This document shows positions 36,301 through 49,354 of a DNA stretch of 64,000 bases, piece by piece. The DNA is from Nymphaea colorata (lineage: Eukaryota > Streptophyta > Magnoliopsida > Nymphaeales > Nymphaeaceae), in NCBI RefSeq assembly GCF_008831285.2, contig NC_045147.1, positions 16,532,854-16,596,853 of the forward strand, given 5' to 3'. Both the position numbers and the translations under genes were made by a program. How positions within the stretch are numbered: position 1 is the stretch's first letter; the number at the start of each line of letters is the position of its first letter. The notes under the pieces were generated by a model. The model made no database searches and was not told where the DNA came from. It worked only from the letters and a program-made list of their open reading frames with translations.

Positions 36301-38145
36301 CTTTCTTTCCTTTTGGTGTTCTAGAGGTGAGCATGGTACCAATTTTCACTGGCTTATTTGGTGAAGGAGATGAATAATAATACCTGTTCTCTCTGGCTTC
36401 TTTTTGTTGTAATAGTTGGACCACTGGATCGAGGATTGGATGGCACAGTGATGACAACCGACCATATCTGAAACAGCGGCATTTTGCGGTGCGTATTGAA
36501 ATTTTGTTATCTTGGCTTTTATAAGTCTACTTTAGCCACACTCCACTTTAGATTGGTTAGAGTATCTTGCTGAAATATGTGACATGGGACAAAACATTTG
36601 TGTGCTTTCTTCACCTTTTCTTATACGTCCATCAACCAAAGCTTGTTGAGTTATTGGAAGAGAAGCTTGAGAAGTGGGGTTGTTTAGCCACAAGAGAAAG
36701 CAAATCATTATTGCACCTAGTGAGCTTATATCATGCTATTTGCCGTAATTATTGGAGTCAAAGTTAAAATGATCAATATTATAGGTTTGTTTTTATCCAA
36801 CAAACAACGAATGTTCCTGCTGAATTTAATTACCATCATTTTCTTCTTTCAGAAACAGGCAAGCTGCATTTTTAACTTTTTATCCTGCTTTCTATGTAAC
36901 TCTGGTGGCACTACAACTAATTATAAGTCCATACTCCTGGAAAATTGAACTATGTGTTAGCAGTGTTATACGGATACCTAATACTGCCTTGTAACACGTT
37001 GACCCGTAGGAACCTTAAGATGGACCAGGAACAGGCACGGAACTTTGTTTTTATAGTAGAAATAAACACGTGTGGGGACAGCTTAAAATCCACATTGGGT
37101 TTTTCTTTTGGTAGCTTGGTTATATATTTTAAATTTTAATCAAGTATGATGTTTGAGGGTTTGTTTATCCTCTATTTCTCTATGGTTTCATCCCTCTTTT
37201 GGAGAATATTTCAATCATCTTTTGTTTCTTGTAGTGATCTCTATTTATATCTTACTACTTTTATCATTGTCAGCCTGACTCCAAATATTTTTGAAGGACC
37301 AAAGGCAGTTTGCTACTTGAATACTTGCAATAAAGATTTCATGGGCGGAATTTTCCACTTCCAAGAAGGTGAACCAAATAACATTTTGCCAACTGCTGGG
37401 GTAAGTGATTGTTACTCAAGTACATGCCAGGTGCTGCTATGCCTGTAGTTGGTTAAGCACGAAAGGAATTGCATGTTCCTACACAAAATTATCAAAGAGA
37501 ATCAACTGACAAAACATTATGTTCTCAAACACAAAACATATATTCACCCTCTATACATATTAACTTATTTTACACAAACACATATATATGGACATATATT
37601 TCGCACTCCACTGACACTTGTGTAACATAGTTACTCAAATTCATGCATGGTCAGCTGGTCACACTCACACATGCACACATGAGCACATTACCTGTTAACA
37701 AACACGTGTGTGATATGTGTATGTGTGTGTGTGTCTATATATCTGGTATTGTGGGTTAAGAATTGAGATATGCTTTGCATGGGAAGAATGGCAACTTGTT
37801 TTTCCCTTTCAGTAAGAAAGTGAATCAATTTATTTTATGTTTACCTTTTTTATGAAATATATTTTGATGAATCCAGTGAAGATTTGTGAAACTTTTTTAT
37901 TGGATAAATGTGTTATGTAAATGGAGTTGAGGATTGAACGGTCCTGCATCATGGCATGCATAGTTTCAGCGGAGTGACATATTTGTTGAAATTAGTTCAT
38001 TATATTTAGTAACTTTCATTTCAATTGGTAACCCTAGTTGTTTAACACATAGTGATGATATTTATTTCTTGAAATTGTAGACAGTTGTTATATATACAGC
38101 TGATGTTCGCAATATCCATTGTGTAGATGAGGTACTATGTCCTGA

Positions 38146-38180
<35 letters not shown>

Positions 38181-40618
38181 GCTATCATCCTATGAATACA
38201 TGATTGTAAATAGGGTAAATCAACATCTTGTTTTTGGAGGTTGTTTTCTCAGTCCTGTGAGATATGTTTAATTGTTACTTTTGCTCATGTAATTATCTTT
38301 AATGGTCCCCGACTTCATTATTTCTTTCATAACAGATAACAAATGGAGAAAGACTAACACTGACATTGTGGTTCACCCGTGATAGTTCACATGATGAGGA
38401 TACCAAAATCCTTGACCTTCTCTCGCAGAGATATTTGAGCTGCCATGATGATGTTCCTGACCCACGTCTCCCAGTGCCAGCCTCCTCCAATATGTACTGG
38501 TTTTCTTTTGTCCCAGAGTCTTCTAAGAAGTTGGGATTCGATATTCGTTGGGCCAGAGTTTATATCCTTGGTTACAATTTTTATTTTAATGATCGGAATT
38601 CGAGTATAAAGTTGGGTTCATCAGATGAAGTTCTTGAGTTGCTCAACATGCCACTGCTATTGATAAAGGATGGTTATATACTTGAGAGACAGTTCAGTAA
38701 TAGCTTACAGGCTCTTCAGGTACCTGCAAAAGATGCATTTTTTCCCAATCTTGTGCCTCTATTATGCAACTTTTATGGAGTGTCTTTCTATCTTTTTGCC
38801 TTTCAATAGTAAATTTTCTAAAAATTTATGTCAGGTATGATGTCTCATGTAGAAATTTGCGAAAACATGTTTAAATTCTGACATATTTACTAACATGTCT
38901 GGGTTTTAGGAAATTCCATTTCCTCGTGTTGCTACAAAATGAAAACTCAATGGCATGCTTACTTTAACTTGAATGTTGCTTGTTTGGGTTTTTTGTTAGA
39001 TATTTAAAATGTGTTCAGGCCAAAAATAAAAGTCGTGATCAAATTTTAGTTACAAGTCGACCTTTGGGTCAGTTTCAGTTTGTGTTGAATTTGTTGCAGT
39101 TCAAGTCCAGAGGCATGCAAGAACCCTAGCAAGAATCCTTGATCCAGACTCACTTGAGTGCATTGATGGTGCAAACTTTTGTTACTTCCTGAACATAACA
39201 ATACATGTGCTTTTGATGTAGAACTAAGCATTTGGTTCAAATTTTTGTTCATGCCTGATTTGGACTGACGCTAAAATTTTTATGCAGTCAGTCAAGAAGG
39301 GTATAGGTTTATGTATATGAAACGGCTTGTCAAATTGTACTGAAGGGTAACCTGTGTAGACTATCACAGATTATGAAACTTAGGTTTGGTCTAAGGCTCT
39401 AAGCTCATTTTGTATCTAACTAAACCAAAACTGCTATAAAATCTGTAAAATATACCTAGTTTTGTGAGAAAAATTTAAAAACATGGTCAAAGTTTTTAAG
39501 AAGTTGGCAGAAGCATGCACTGAAATTTTAAAGATAAAAACACTACCAAGTTTGAAAGAAATTAAAGAGTAAAAATTTTAAAAGTGTGCATAAGTTTGAC
39601 ATAATTACAAAAATATGCTTCATGGGTAATTAAGTGATTTGGGAGCCCAACATCTGACTGTAAAATACATTTTAGTTAAAAGAGACATGCCTTTGTGTTA
39701 ACTAATCTTGAACATCGTGTGTGTTTTTGTATGTCGAAAAGATAGGCATGTTCTTGATAGATTTCTCTTCTACTTTTTGATATTAGTAAAACTGACGAGG
39801 ATTATTGTGCCAAATAGATTTAGTTTTGTTGCTATATCATGTTTCTGTGGGAAGGTCCCTTTGCTAATGAGGTCTTATCTCCACATAATTGCGATCTATG
39901 ACCACAATTGGCCCCTGCTCACTTGGTTGCAGTCAAAATAATTTTCAAGTTGAGGTTTATCCTTCTGATCATTGAATAGGGCCGTCTTTATGCAGGTATC
40001 AGGACAAAAATGTTGGACAGGGCTTTAGGGGTGTCATTGATCTATTTCATGTAATTCTCATACTGGTGTTGTATTTGCATACAATTTTACGTAGAGTGAC
40101 TAAATCCATATGAGCTCCAGATTGCTAATAGGTGACTTGCATCTTAAATATTTCTGGTGTTGAGGCTTTTTGAATTTGCATCATGGCTCTTCAGATTTAA
40201 GGGTGCATTCATGAAAGTTTAGGCTTTAGCATTTAGTTTCAGATTTTCACTTCTGTTTGTTAGTACATGATTGGTCTTATGTTTCATTGAACTTTGTTAG
40301 GTTGTCCAATTTTGCCTGTGGAGAGGGCCTCATCTCCAAGGTTCTGGACTGCAATGTAGTGAGTCGGGGATTGAAGTCAAGTCAGGAGCAAGCGTTGAAT
40401 GCTGTCCTGTTATTGTGTCAGACCAAGAAGTTGCAGAAAGGATATTTGTGCAGCTTTCTTCTCCTGATGAGGACCCTGAATTCAGTTTTGCAAGCTTTGG
40501 AAACGGAATTGCAGCCTGGGAAAATTATGTCCACACTTTACACACACAACTTTTGGATAGTCTTCCACTATGGTTAGCATATGGGACCATCAGCCCTTTA
40601 ACACTGCAAGAATCATAG
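33374..40618 (+). CDS. 2-oxoglutarate/Fe(II) oxygenase, prolyl 4-hydroxylase-like (8 exons, 397 aa)
   Basis: Exons: 33374-33442, 33557-33683, 33793-33868, 36416-36488, 37305-37400, 38081-38131, 38336-38719 and 40301-40618, in frame to the TAG at 40616. The double-stranded beta-helix core has the full iron facial triad: H101 and D103 in IGWHSDDNRPYLKQR, and distal H160 in YTADVRNIHCVDE. R170 (NGERLTLTLWFTRD) is placed to bind 2-oxoglutarate. FHFQEGEP and the preceding AVCYLN are typical of a conserved plant P4Hc-like subgroup. The substrate is unknown; there is no signal peptide, so a soluble location is likely. The N-terminus (MAETERERDRLILRDF) is charged. Intron 2 appears to use GC-AG borders (CGAG/GCGCGT to GGCAG). 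Intron 3 (2547 bp) contains a TRIM. Confidence 0.88.
34477..34640. mobile_element. Possible hAT-type MITE relic in oxygenase intron 3
   Basis: Begins taggggtgaacatgagctga and is rich in gagct/agctc words such as cccagctcgagcttggct, a composition typical of plant hAT-type MITE ends. The right end (gctgagctgcaccaagcctg) is only weakly inverse to the left. No target duplication was found. Confidence 0.3.
34983..34994 (+). other. TRIM primer binding site
   Basis: TGGTATCAGAGC, one or two bases after the left LTR. It is the same initiator-Met-tRNA type used by the copia element at 24884-24896, so both use the same replication primer. Confidence 0.88.
35009..35040 (+). other. Two adjacent hairpins in the TRIM internal domain
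   Basis: GGACCTAGGGTCC (35009-35021) is a near-perfect palindrome. It is followed by CACACGCG-CGGA-CGCGTGTG (35021-35040), an 8-bp GC-rich stem with a 4-nt loop. Together they take up nearly half of the 76-bp internal region. A role in RNA dimerisation or packaging is inference. Confidence 0.65.
38146..38180. repeat. (CT)n microsatellite in oxygenase intron 6
   Basis: A CT run with a single TT interruption, a short distance after the intron 6 donor (38132). It could act as a pyrimidine tract but sits too far from the acceptor (38335) to be the one used. Confidence 0.8.
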
Positions 40619-43600
40619 GCTTGCTGTATGATCTATGAGTAGATCCCCTGCAGACTATCATAAAAGCTGAAGTTTGGAGAGTTTGATATGATGCTGGAAC
40701 CATTGGCTCCATATTGAGCATTTGAATTATTATCTATTACACCTTTTTGCTGCCTTATGCTTCAGGCCCGCAATATTAACCTAGTTGTTGACAAGCTTGC
40801 ATAGCCTCCTCTTCGTCAATTTGGATGTTCTGACGATGTTATTGCACTAGTTGGCTAGGAGCCTAGGACATTACCATATCTTCCACCCTTTGTTCTCTGT
40901 ATCTTGAATAACTCTTGTTTTCTCATAAGGTGAGGTGTTAAGCTGACCTCTATCAGTTCGTTGCAGACGATGAATTGTATGCATACTAAACCTCCTTCTC
41001 TTTGGAAACCGATATAAGTGTGGTCTGGATTAATGTGCCCTAGTATTTCATGACACTGTTGAGAAACATGAATTACATCTACATGCTGGAGCTTACATAG
41101 CAGTTTTGATTTTTTTGGCAAGCTTTATCCTCCATGATCTTCTGAATGCATGGTTGAAATTCCAGATGCGTCTTTGCATAATACTCGCACACCTTGTTAG
41201 GTGTCCAACTGTCAATTAGTAGCAATACTCAAGTCCGTTAAGACGATTGCCTACACTTGAGAGGATACAAGCTACAGGAGACCAACCTGCGTTAGTCAAA
41301 TGCGCGTCATTTCCGAAAGGGACATATGTGCTCACAGAAATTCAAGGGCTGAGTTTCATGTCATTCTGAAAGGTTCTTAGTTTCATCATGATAATTTTAC
41401 TGGGCAGTACCTTGATATGCTCCTGAAGGTCTCAGTGATTCTAGGGTCTTGATTTATACTATTGCACCTGTTCAAGCATTCGCAAGAACGATGTCGGTTC
41501 CATTCGATAGTGTCATGAAAAGCTTCTTTTGCTCCGTTGATCCCGTTCATTTTGTTAATCATTTGTGACACTCGGGTGCTCAAGCCTTCCTGTGTGTATC
41601 TGCTTAAAAAATGTCTCTGCAGAAAAGATGGAGCAAAGTTCAGTTGCTTGGAAACGTCATAAAATAATGGTGATCTTCTTCCAGATCCAAGCAAATTTTG
41701 TGCAGAAAGCAAGAAGGCGTGGTCCAGCATAACTGCTTGTCGTTTGTGGTTTTCCCACCGACTGTTCTGATGTGTTGTTAGCCAGAGGGTCCAAGTACGT
41801 CAGGCATGGGCAATGCAGAAACAGTCTGGTTATGAAAGCATCTTCCATACGCGCCACCTTTTCCTCTCTTTCTTCCTTTTTTGTGGATAGCATCGTACTT
41901 GACACCTCGATGCAGCGATAGCGTGTACAATCTTGATCCAGCTATCCATAGACATAACGAAGCTAGAAAATCTAGCAGCTACCAATGCTATCAGGCTAAA
42001 GATTCTACAATTTTTTATTCTATTGAGCAGAGTTGGAAGGGCAGGGCAATCCATTAGTCGTGCGGCTTGACCTGTTTGCCAGGATATGGGTATATGATTT
42101 CAACGTTACTCTTACCAAGTGCAATCATCCATTTACTTTCTTCCGTGATAAGGATCTCACTTGTACTTTTACCCTTCTCACTATGTTCCTCAATTATTGA
42201 AGCGTCGCGTTAAGTTTTCTAATATTTTGATTCTTTTAAGCATGTGAGACTCCGACGCCCGTTAAACTTTTGACCTTCTTTAACTTGAACGTCGTAACAC
42301 CCTTAACTTGAAAGTAGTAGATCGAAACTATAATCGATAGAAAACTTGTTTCGCTTCTGTTTTTCCACTACTAAACAAATCCCAGAGAAACAAATCCCAG
42401 ATATTGAATTTTTCAACCTACTTTAGCTCGATCTGAACCGTTGGACAAGTGGACAACTTGTTGGCACCTAGTTGGACGCATTTGGACGTCAGTCTTGTCA
42501 GGAGAACAGTTTTATACATATATATTGGTATTATGTTGTCTTGGTAAAAAGCAGATCAGCTGAATTGTGTAAACGTGTCTACGTGCAATTGGAGATTTCT
42601 ATTTTAGGGCCCAAAATGTTTTCCTTAATCTAAAAAAGGCTCTTTTCTGCATCAGCCGCAGGTGATAACTGGCAGAGAAAGCCTCACGCTAAATGATCAC
42701 AAGTCTTGTCCTCTTGGTGAAATTGATTTTCCAAAGCTTCTTTTGTTGCGTTTAAAACATTATAATATTTTAGTCCACTACCAAAGAACGGGGCAGTATT
42801 TCCATTTGCTTCAATCTAACAAGGATTTTAACCAGCACAGAGCCCAATGATAAACGAAATCTTGAGAATTACCATGGTAACTTGGAGGGAGCAGGTTGTT
42901 TCTTATGCTCTCTGGTGGAAGAACATGAAAAGGGGTGCCCACCTGTTGACAAGTAGGACGGAGTGAGTGCATGGCACATGGAGGGCCACTCCTTCCACTC
43001 TCTCCAACTCAAGAACATTACACCCAAAGCACCTCCACACCTTTGAGCCACGTTAGGAAAATAAGAAAAGTGAAACTCTTTTCTAGAATTAAGGCACTCT
43101 TGACTAGAAAACCTGGCTGGTTGAATGCTGTTAATGAAAATTATAATCCACCATTCTGAACAACAGGGCCTAAAAATTTCCGGATATGAAACTGGTCGAT
43201 GTTTGTATTTTATTCTCTTGTAATGCTTATACGTAAAAATTAAGTTGGTCTTCACCTATCAAAGGTCTCCCACCTCCTGATGATGTCAGTAATCTACTTT
43301 GATCAACATAATCGAGTGCTAATCCAACGCAGAAATCTGTGGCTTAATCAAAGTGGACATCGACATCAGAAAGCAGGCAACCCACCAAAAGCTCCCTTCC
43401 CGGAAAGGCTCTTACGCCGTCGCCTTCAACACGTTACACGTCTCATTCAACCGTCTTAAATCCAGTTTGTTTTTCCCACCGAAATAGTACATAAACTTCC
43501 ATGGTGGTGGCTTTTTATCATCTAAATGAAGCTTAATTTCTTGTATTGATGACGCATTGGCTTGGATCCACTGCCAAGACAGCTATTATTATCTCGTTCA

Positions 43601-46182
43601 GTACTGCGGACGGCAAGAAAGTCAAGAACACGAAGCAACGCGATGGAGTGAACCGACCTTGAAGTTAAGCCAATGAATTTATCTCATAAACTTGATAGAC
43701 GGCAAGAAAGTTGAGACTGTCAAGCAACCAAGTTGATGTCACAGAACGACCCTGCACAACAGTAGACGACATGAGAGAAGAGACATTTATGGATGATGGA
43801 TTTATGAATTGTTTGAATGGTGGGTGATATCTTTGAAAACTAAATCAACTTGGTACTTAATATATGTGTTGGTTGCACTTTAATGATACTAAAACAAGAG
43901 ACATAAATACGCCAGATGAAAAGCTTAGTGGATTAAGGACCATAAGCTAGCTTTCCTAATCATAAATAGCAGTTAGGCTACCAATTAGAGGGGCGATGCC
44001 CGAGGAGCTAAAACTCTCGCATACCTAGGTGTGAGAACAATGCACCTTCAACTCGATGTCGCACCTCACCATAAAAAGCCCATGAGGTAACACCCACGTG
44101 AATCGAACTCATGACCGACCTGTAGTCCACTAGCCTGCCAACCTGACCAGCTTGGAGACTAACAAAAGAATGAGGAGTCACTAGAGGCAATTGCACCCCA
44201 ATACATTAGTGAGAATTCACCGGTTTAGTTAGAACTGAGGGAGTTCTATTGTTCATGTAATTGGGTGAAAATGGGGAGACAGGTAGGCATGACGCGTCTG
44301 CCTTATTGTGATCGATTCAACTGACATTTTTTTTTTTATATATTTTGGTAATACATACAAGCACATTCATGAAATTGCGGCTGATGCCAGCGACCACAAG
44401 CAAAACATATATGAAAAATGAAAATGAAGGTAGGTTTTAGTTAATTGCGGCTGATGAGAGCGACCAGGCAGAAACTTTGGGCTAAGGGGCAGTATTTCAA
44501 AGATTCCCATTAATAAGTAAACAACAAAGGCGCCAACATTAAAAAATAAAAAATAAAAATTTATGGAATAAATTTTGGGCTTACCTTTCAACGTCTACTT
44601 GTGAAAATGCTGGCAACTTTTGGTGCCATGTTCGTGAATGTCAATTATTGCATGGCTCCAAAGTAAGGTGACATTGAAAGGGTCGTGCATGGAGAATCTA
44701 AGTACACAAGAGACTATATGGATCAGATAAAATGAGAAAAACTCCAAAATCGTATCCCAACAATTTGCATCCGTCCACGTGATGGTGGTGAAAGACATAC
44801 CTCTGAACGTCTTTCAACATTATCTGCCTGAAAGCGTGGACCAGCAAGGAGACAGCACAATATGTATGGAAATTTTAGAAAGAAAAATCAGTTGAACAAT
44901 TGATATGATGAATCGCTTCAAGAAAACTGAAGAAGAAGAAGGGCAATTTGGGTCGGACATAGAAAGAAAACAAATCGACTAAATAAACAATGTCAATTGT
45001 TTTACAGAAAGTGATTTTTTTTCTGTCTCTGTCAAAGGACCTTCTTTATGTCAAACACACACCAAAACCAACGGACGTAACATACTTTTTTATTTCGCTG
45101 AAAGTGGAAGCTCACAATCACCGTCATGCTTTCCAGTTATCCTCTGGACCTCTACATTATTGTGGCTGTTGCCGTCTATTATTGTTATTGTGGCCACTTG
45201 AACCACGAGATAGTGAATTAGACCATGATGAACGGTGGAAAGAGGAAAAAGGCAAGGGTATCAATTAATGTTTTATATATTATACACATCCATGCTTGCA
45301 CGCACGCTTAGCGTGCCTTCTTCGGGTTGTCCTTTGATCGGAAACTGTTCACTACCTACCCTTTGCCCACTGAAACATAAAAAATTCATGGGGCTTCAAA
45401 AGCTTCGTATATATCTTGATGTTCCTGATCCGGTTATCTTTATTTTCACAACCTCAACTTCTCAAGTATTAGTACACTAGGAACCCGTGTTATGATGACA
45501 GACTTGGTAGCTCATAAACCACATTGGCGGAGTCACAACTGGGCTTGTGTGGGCAGTTTGCCCATAGAATTCCACTAAAATTATTTACTAACTTGCCTTC
45601 AATTATTTGCTTATAATTTCTGCATCGATGGCCCGAATTCATTTTGCTTAGTGCCCCTTGATCCTTTTAAAAGGATGTAAAGTTTTTTCAATTAGTGCAC
45701 CTCGGCTAAAAGTTTCCGGCGAGCACCACTTTGGCAACTCTCGCGATGCTTATAGTATGACTGATGCATAGAAATTCAACCAAGTAAATTTTTCACACGC
45801 TTTGATTGTAAAATGATTCCAACTATGATCTGGTGACATATTTTACAGGGATCCATAGCGGCTAAAGGAAAGTCTATATAACTTATTCGGGTTGTCCATA
45901 TCCACCACAAAGATAGAACCACAGACCACCCAAATCGACCAGCAATTCCTTATAATTATTTTTTACTTTTTATATTTTGCTAGGAAAAAAAGAAGAAGAA
46001 GAAGAAAAAAGAAACTTGCTACGAAGGCAAAAGCTGCCAATCAAACGTGTTTAGAGCCTCTTGCAGAACGACGAAGCAAACCCTGGTTGGAGCCGCCGAG
46101 GCAGCTTGACCTCTCCAAAGCGTTTGCGCAGTTGGTAGGATTCGAACACGTGAACAGGCAGAAGTTGCTGGGATTATCTATT
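40619..46182. other. Spacer between oxygenase and purple acid phosphatase genes
   Basis: The two genes converge. Frames of up to 128 codons exist on the minus strand (41386-42054 and 42869-43255), but none has a recognisable domain or joins into a gene. A SINE-like element is at 43980-44160 and another GGCGGAGTCA-type motif at 45526-45535. Both 3' untranslated regions lie at the ends. Confidence 0.4.
43980..44160 (-). mobile_element. tRNA-derived SINE candidate
   Basis: On the minus strand an A-box-like TGGTCAGGTTGG (44138-44149) is followed about 30 nt later by a B-box-like GAGTTCGATTCAC (GTTCGATTC at 44100-44108), the order and spacing of an internal RNA polymerase III promoter. The following body (GTGTTACCTCATGGGC and GCATCGCCCCTCTAATTGG) does not fold into tRNA arms, so this is a SINE-like element rather than a tRNA gene. 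No poly-A tail or target duplication was identified. Confidence 0.5.
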
Positions 46183-48884
46183 TCATTGAGACGAGTAAAG
46201 AGGCTTGGATGCAGTCCACGTGTGTAGCTGGTCGCCGTTGATGTCGTAGAACGCGACGCCGGCCTCCGTCTCTGTGAGCTCGAGGGACATGAACCCTTGG
46301 CCGTCGTAGTAGAACTTCAGGCCCTCCATGTTGGCGGCGCTGTCGATGCCCCTCCACGCCTTCGACCCGCCCCCGCTCGTCAGAAACTGGATCGGGCTGC
46401 AGCATCCGCAGATAAACGATTAAACATTTCTTATCAATCATATCGGAGAAGAGCAAGGATCAGAAGATGCAAACACAAAAGAATCAGTGGCTTAATAAAT
46501 TGTTACCTGTGGGTACTACTTATGTGTTCTAGGCAGTGATCGTGGCCGTTTATGTAAAGATCGACGCCATTGGACTGCCAAAGCACACATACACGAAACG
46601 TTTATTAGATTTCAGAAATGTGGTGACAGAATTTCTTCTTCCAAACATTATAGAGAATTAATGAGGATAAACTTTTGGAGGCGATGTAAAATCGTATACC
46701 AACAAGATCTAACAAAGCAGGATTTTAGTTTCACACAGTCAAAATGAACTCAAAGTTTGGTTTCGTTCAAAAAATTGATCACATGTAGTGTATGCGATTG
46801 CAGTGGACGGAGTTGCTAACTTTACCTCCAGAACGGGAAGCAAGAGGGTTTGGAGCTCCACGGTGTCGCCGTGGTGGCCGACGCTTCTGATCGTGTGGTG
46901 GCCGACGACGATCTTCCACTTCGCCGGCGACTGTTTCAGGGCGGTGTCCAGATCCTGATTTGGGTTTCAAATGATGTCGATTTGTTTGAGAACAGCCAAA
47001 CGGGAGCAGAAGGAGAATGACAGCTTGGTAAGTCTCTTACCTTGAGGAGGGTTTTGATGTAAAGCTGCCTAGGAATCACTCCCCTCCAATCGTACGTGTG
47101 CTTGTTGGGAATGGCCCAATACTCGTCGACAAAAGGAGAGGTGTCCACCATGAAAAAGTCGGCGATCCCTGAGAATCAAACACAGGTGAAAACTCATTGG
47201 CCTCTGTGATTTTAGCGATAAATAATTTCTGAAACCATGCCTTCCTTTGAATTTAAAGAGAAATCCGGACCTGAACTCTGTCTGGGGGCAGGAGTGATGC
47301 ACATAAAATTTTAAAATAAATGCCCGCTTAAAGAAACTCGGCCGACGAACATGAGTGATTCATTTTCAGAGTAGCATTTCACAAAAATTAAATCATAATG
47401 ACATAATAAAAACCTAAAGTCTAATAAAGCGCATGCGCTTTTTCTGTTATATCATATTCCATGGGAGCTTTAAAAATAAATTGTACTTTTGGCTTAACTT
47501 TATGTGTATAACAGAACATCTTTTCCCCAAATTCCTACCTCTATTGTACATGAAGATGGCATTTATATGCTTAGTTCAAGACGTCTAATATGAATTTCAA
47601 CTGCAAGATTGAAAGCAAACTCGTCTTTTAAAAAGTGGTATTTCATAAGGATGTGAAAGCATCAAGTTGCCAAAACTATTGGTGATTACTGATTCCCCTA
47701 CCACTATCATGGGCAAGTTCACAATGTGAGTAAAGGAAAAATATTCTCTCCCTCACCTGTGTTGAGGATGAATGATCTCATGCAGATCCAACGGTGGTCG
47801 ATTCTGTTGAGAGCTGGATCGAGCTGCGCCAAGGCATCGCCACGGTAGTCATGATTCCCCAAAACTGAAACAGACGGTTCTCCGTTAGTGGTATGTCAAA
47901 GACAACTCAAGTTTTCGAGTGTCACTGGTCCTTTTACCAATGGCGGAAGCAGAAATTTGAGCAATAGAATACGTAAATTTGTAGTTGAAAAAAAAATAGT
48001 TATAAGATTCTTTTCGATGTACAGTTCTTACCGAGCAAATAATGGATCGTACACATATAGAGGGCGATGGCTTGCTTTCCGTTTTTAACTAAAACTCAGT
48101 TTTGCCCTCATGGAGGACTGTATTTCATAAACTGGGGACCTTTATAATGGAAAAGAATAAAACAGAAACCTTTTATAAAGGCATCTGATATGTCCATCGA
48201 AAAGAGAGTCCTGGATTGGTTGGATTGACGGGAAGGGAGAAGGATCGTTGGTAAAGGCATCCAATATGCCCGCATATCTGAAAGTCAGTCTAAAAGTTGT
48301 AGTTGGATTGACAGGCCGGTAGAAGAATCGTTGGCCGGTTCGACTCTTGTAGCCAAGTTGATGATATCAGGCAGCGATGCTACTCAGAGAGCAAGGGAAA
48401 AGAGAGGAATTCGGCTCTTGTAGGAAACTTTACCGGAGTACCATGGAGTCTGCAAGGCCTCCGCCGTGTAGATCTGGGAGAAGGATTCCTCGAAGGCCGG
48501 ATCGTTGATTCCCGTCAGTCCGTCCTCGTAGAAATTGTCGCCGGTCGAAATCACAAAATCGACTCCGAGCTCCTTCCCGATCCGTCCCATCTGCCTCGCA
48601 CACAGGTCGACAGAAACCGATAACCCGTCAGTACAAGAAAGGAGAGTCGTTGAAAAAGGCGGAGCTCAACGCAGAAACAGAGAGAGAGAGAGAGAGAGAG
48701 AGACCTGGACGGCAACTTGCGATTGGTTGTACTCGCCTTTCCTGCCCCAGTCGCCGACGACGAGCAGCTGGAGCAGGCCGTTGGCCTTGGGCTGGTGCTC
48801 CGTCACCGGAAGGATGGAGGACGCGAGCACGAGCAAGGAGAGGAGGTTGAGCAGCAACACGATCAGCACCGCCCACCTCGACAT
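46183..48884 (-). CDS. PAP: Purple acid phosphatase, low-molecular-weight type (7 exons, 327 aa)
   Basis: Secreted or vacuolar metallophosphoesterase releasing phosphate from esters. Exons from the start: 48884-48705, 48590-48434, 47864-47757, 47168-47041, 46954-46826, 46574-46507 and 46396-46183, joining in frame. All five metal-binding blocks are present: GDWG (D45), GDNFY (D78, Y81), GNHD (N116, H117), VVGHH (H210) and GHDH (H245, H247), which predicts an active Fe-metal centre. The N-terminus is a strong signal peptide ([20 protein letters not shown]). Length and absence of a large N-terminal domain place it with plant PAP3/7/8/17-type proteins; exact subgroup not resolved. Intron 1 begins GTCTCTCT, running straight into a (CT)n tract. 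Phosphate-starvation induction is common in the subfamily but no site was identified. Confidence 0.95.
48679..48703. repeat. (GA/CT)n tract abutting the PAP intron 1 donor
   Basis: On the minus strand exon 1 ends CCAG (48705) and the intron starts GTCTCTCTCTCT, so the microsatellite forms the donor region itself. The donor lacks the usual purine at +3/+4. Confidence 0.85.
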
Positions 48885-49354
48885 CCTTGCCGTCTTTTCT
48901 CCCTCTCCTTCTGCAACAACGATCTCCTGCCGGAGAACTTATAGAGTTGGGAGGGGCCAGTGAGGGCGACGTCGTTGACCCGAACCAACATGAAGTAACC
49001 ACTCGGGGTCAGGGGATTCATTTGGTTTCGCTCTCTCTAGTATCACAGAGAGGGAGGGCTGGACGTAATCTGGGGAATGGTTGCGTAAGGGTCATCCTTA
49101 TCGTATCTTAGAAAGGGCCTTACCGATGCCGTTGAAAAGGAGGAAGATTTTGTGGGGCCGACAGGGACAGAGTATTATGTTGCAGAATATATAGAGGCGA
49201 GCCTGATGGGACGGTCGGAAGGAGAATGAAGATGCCGTTGATTCGGATATTCCCTCATTTGGGGAGAAGATGGCGTTGCCATGGGTCCCGGCCGTCGTGA
49301 CCGTAGGGGTAATTTCGTCAAATGATTACGTTCGTCTGATGGCATGCTTTCTGA
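48885..49354 (-). promoter_or_regulatory. Upstream region of the PAP gene
   Basis: Lies directly 5' of the PAP start on the minus strand and must hold its leader and proximal promoter. Purine/pyrimidine-rich stretches (for example ctctctctagtatcacagag near 49030) are visible. I see no clear GNATATNC phosphate-response site, but the reading by eye is not exhaustive. Confidence 0.4.

Noticed and set aside
41386..42054. Three overlapping minus-strand frames (up to 114 codons) after the oxygenase gene
   Set aside because: Composition is somewhat protein-like, but the frames do not join through normal introns and match no family I know.
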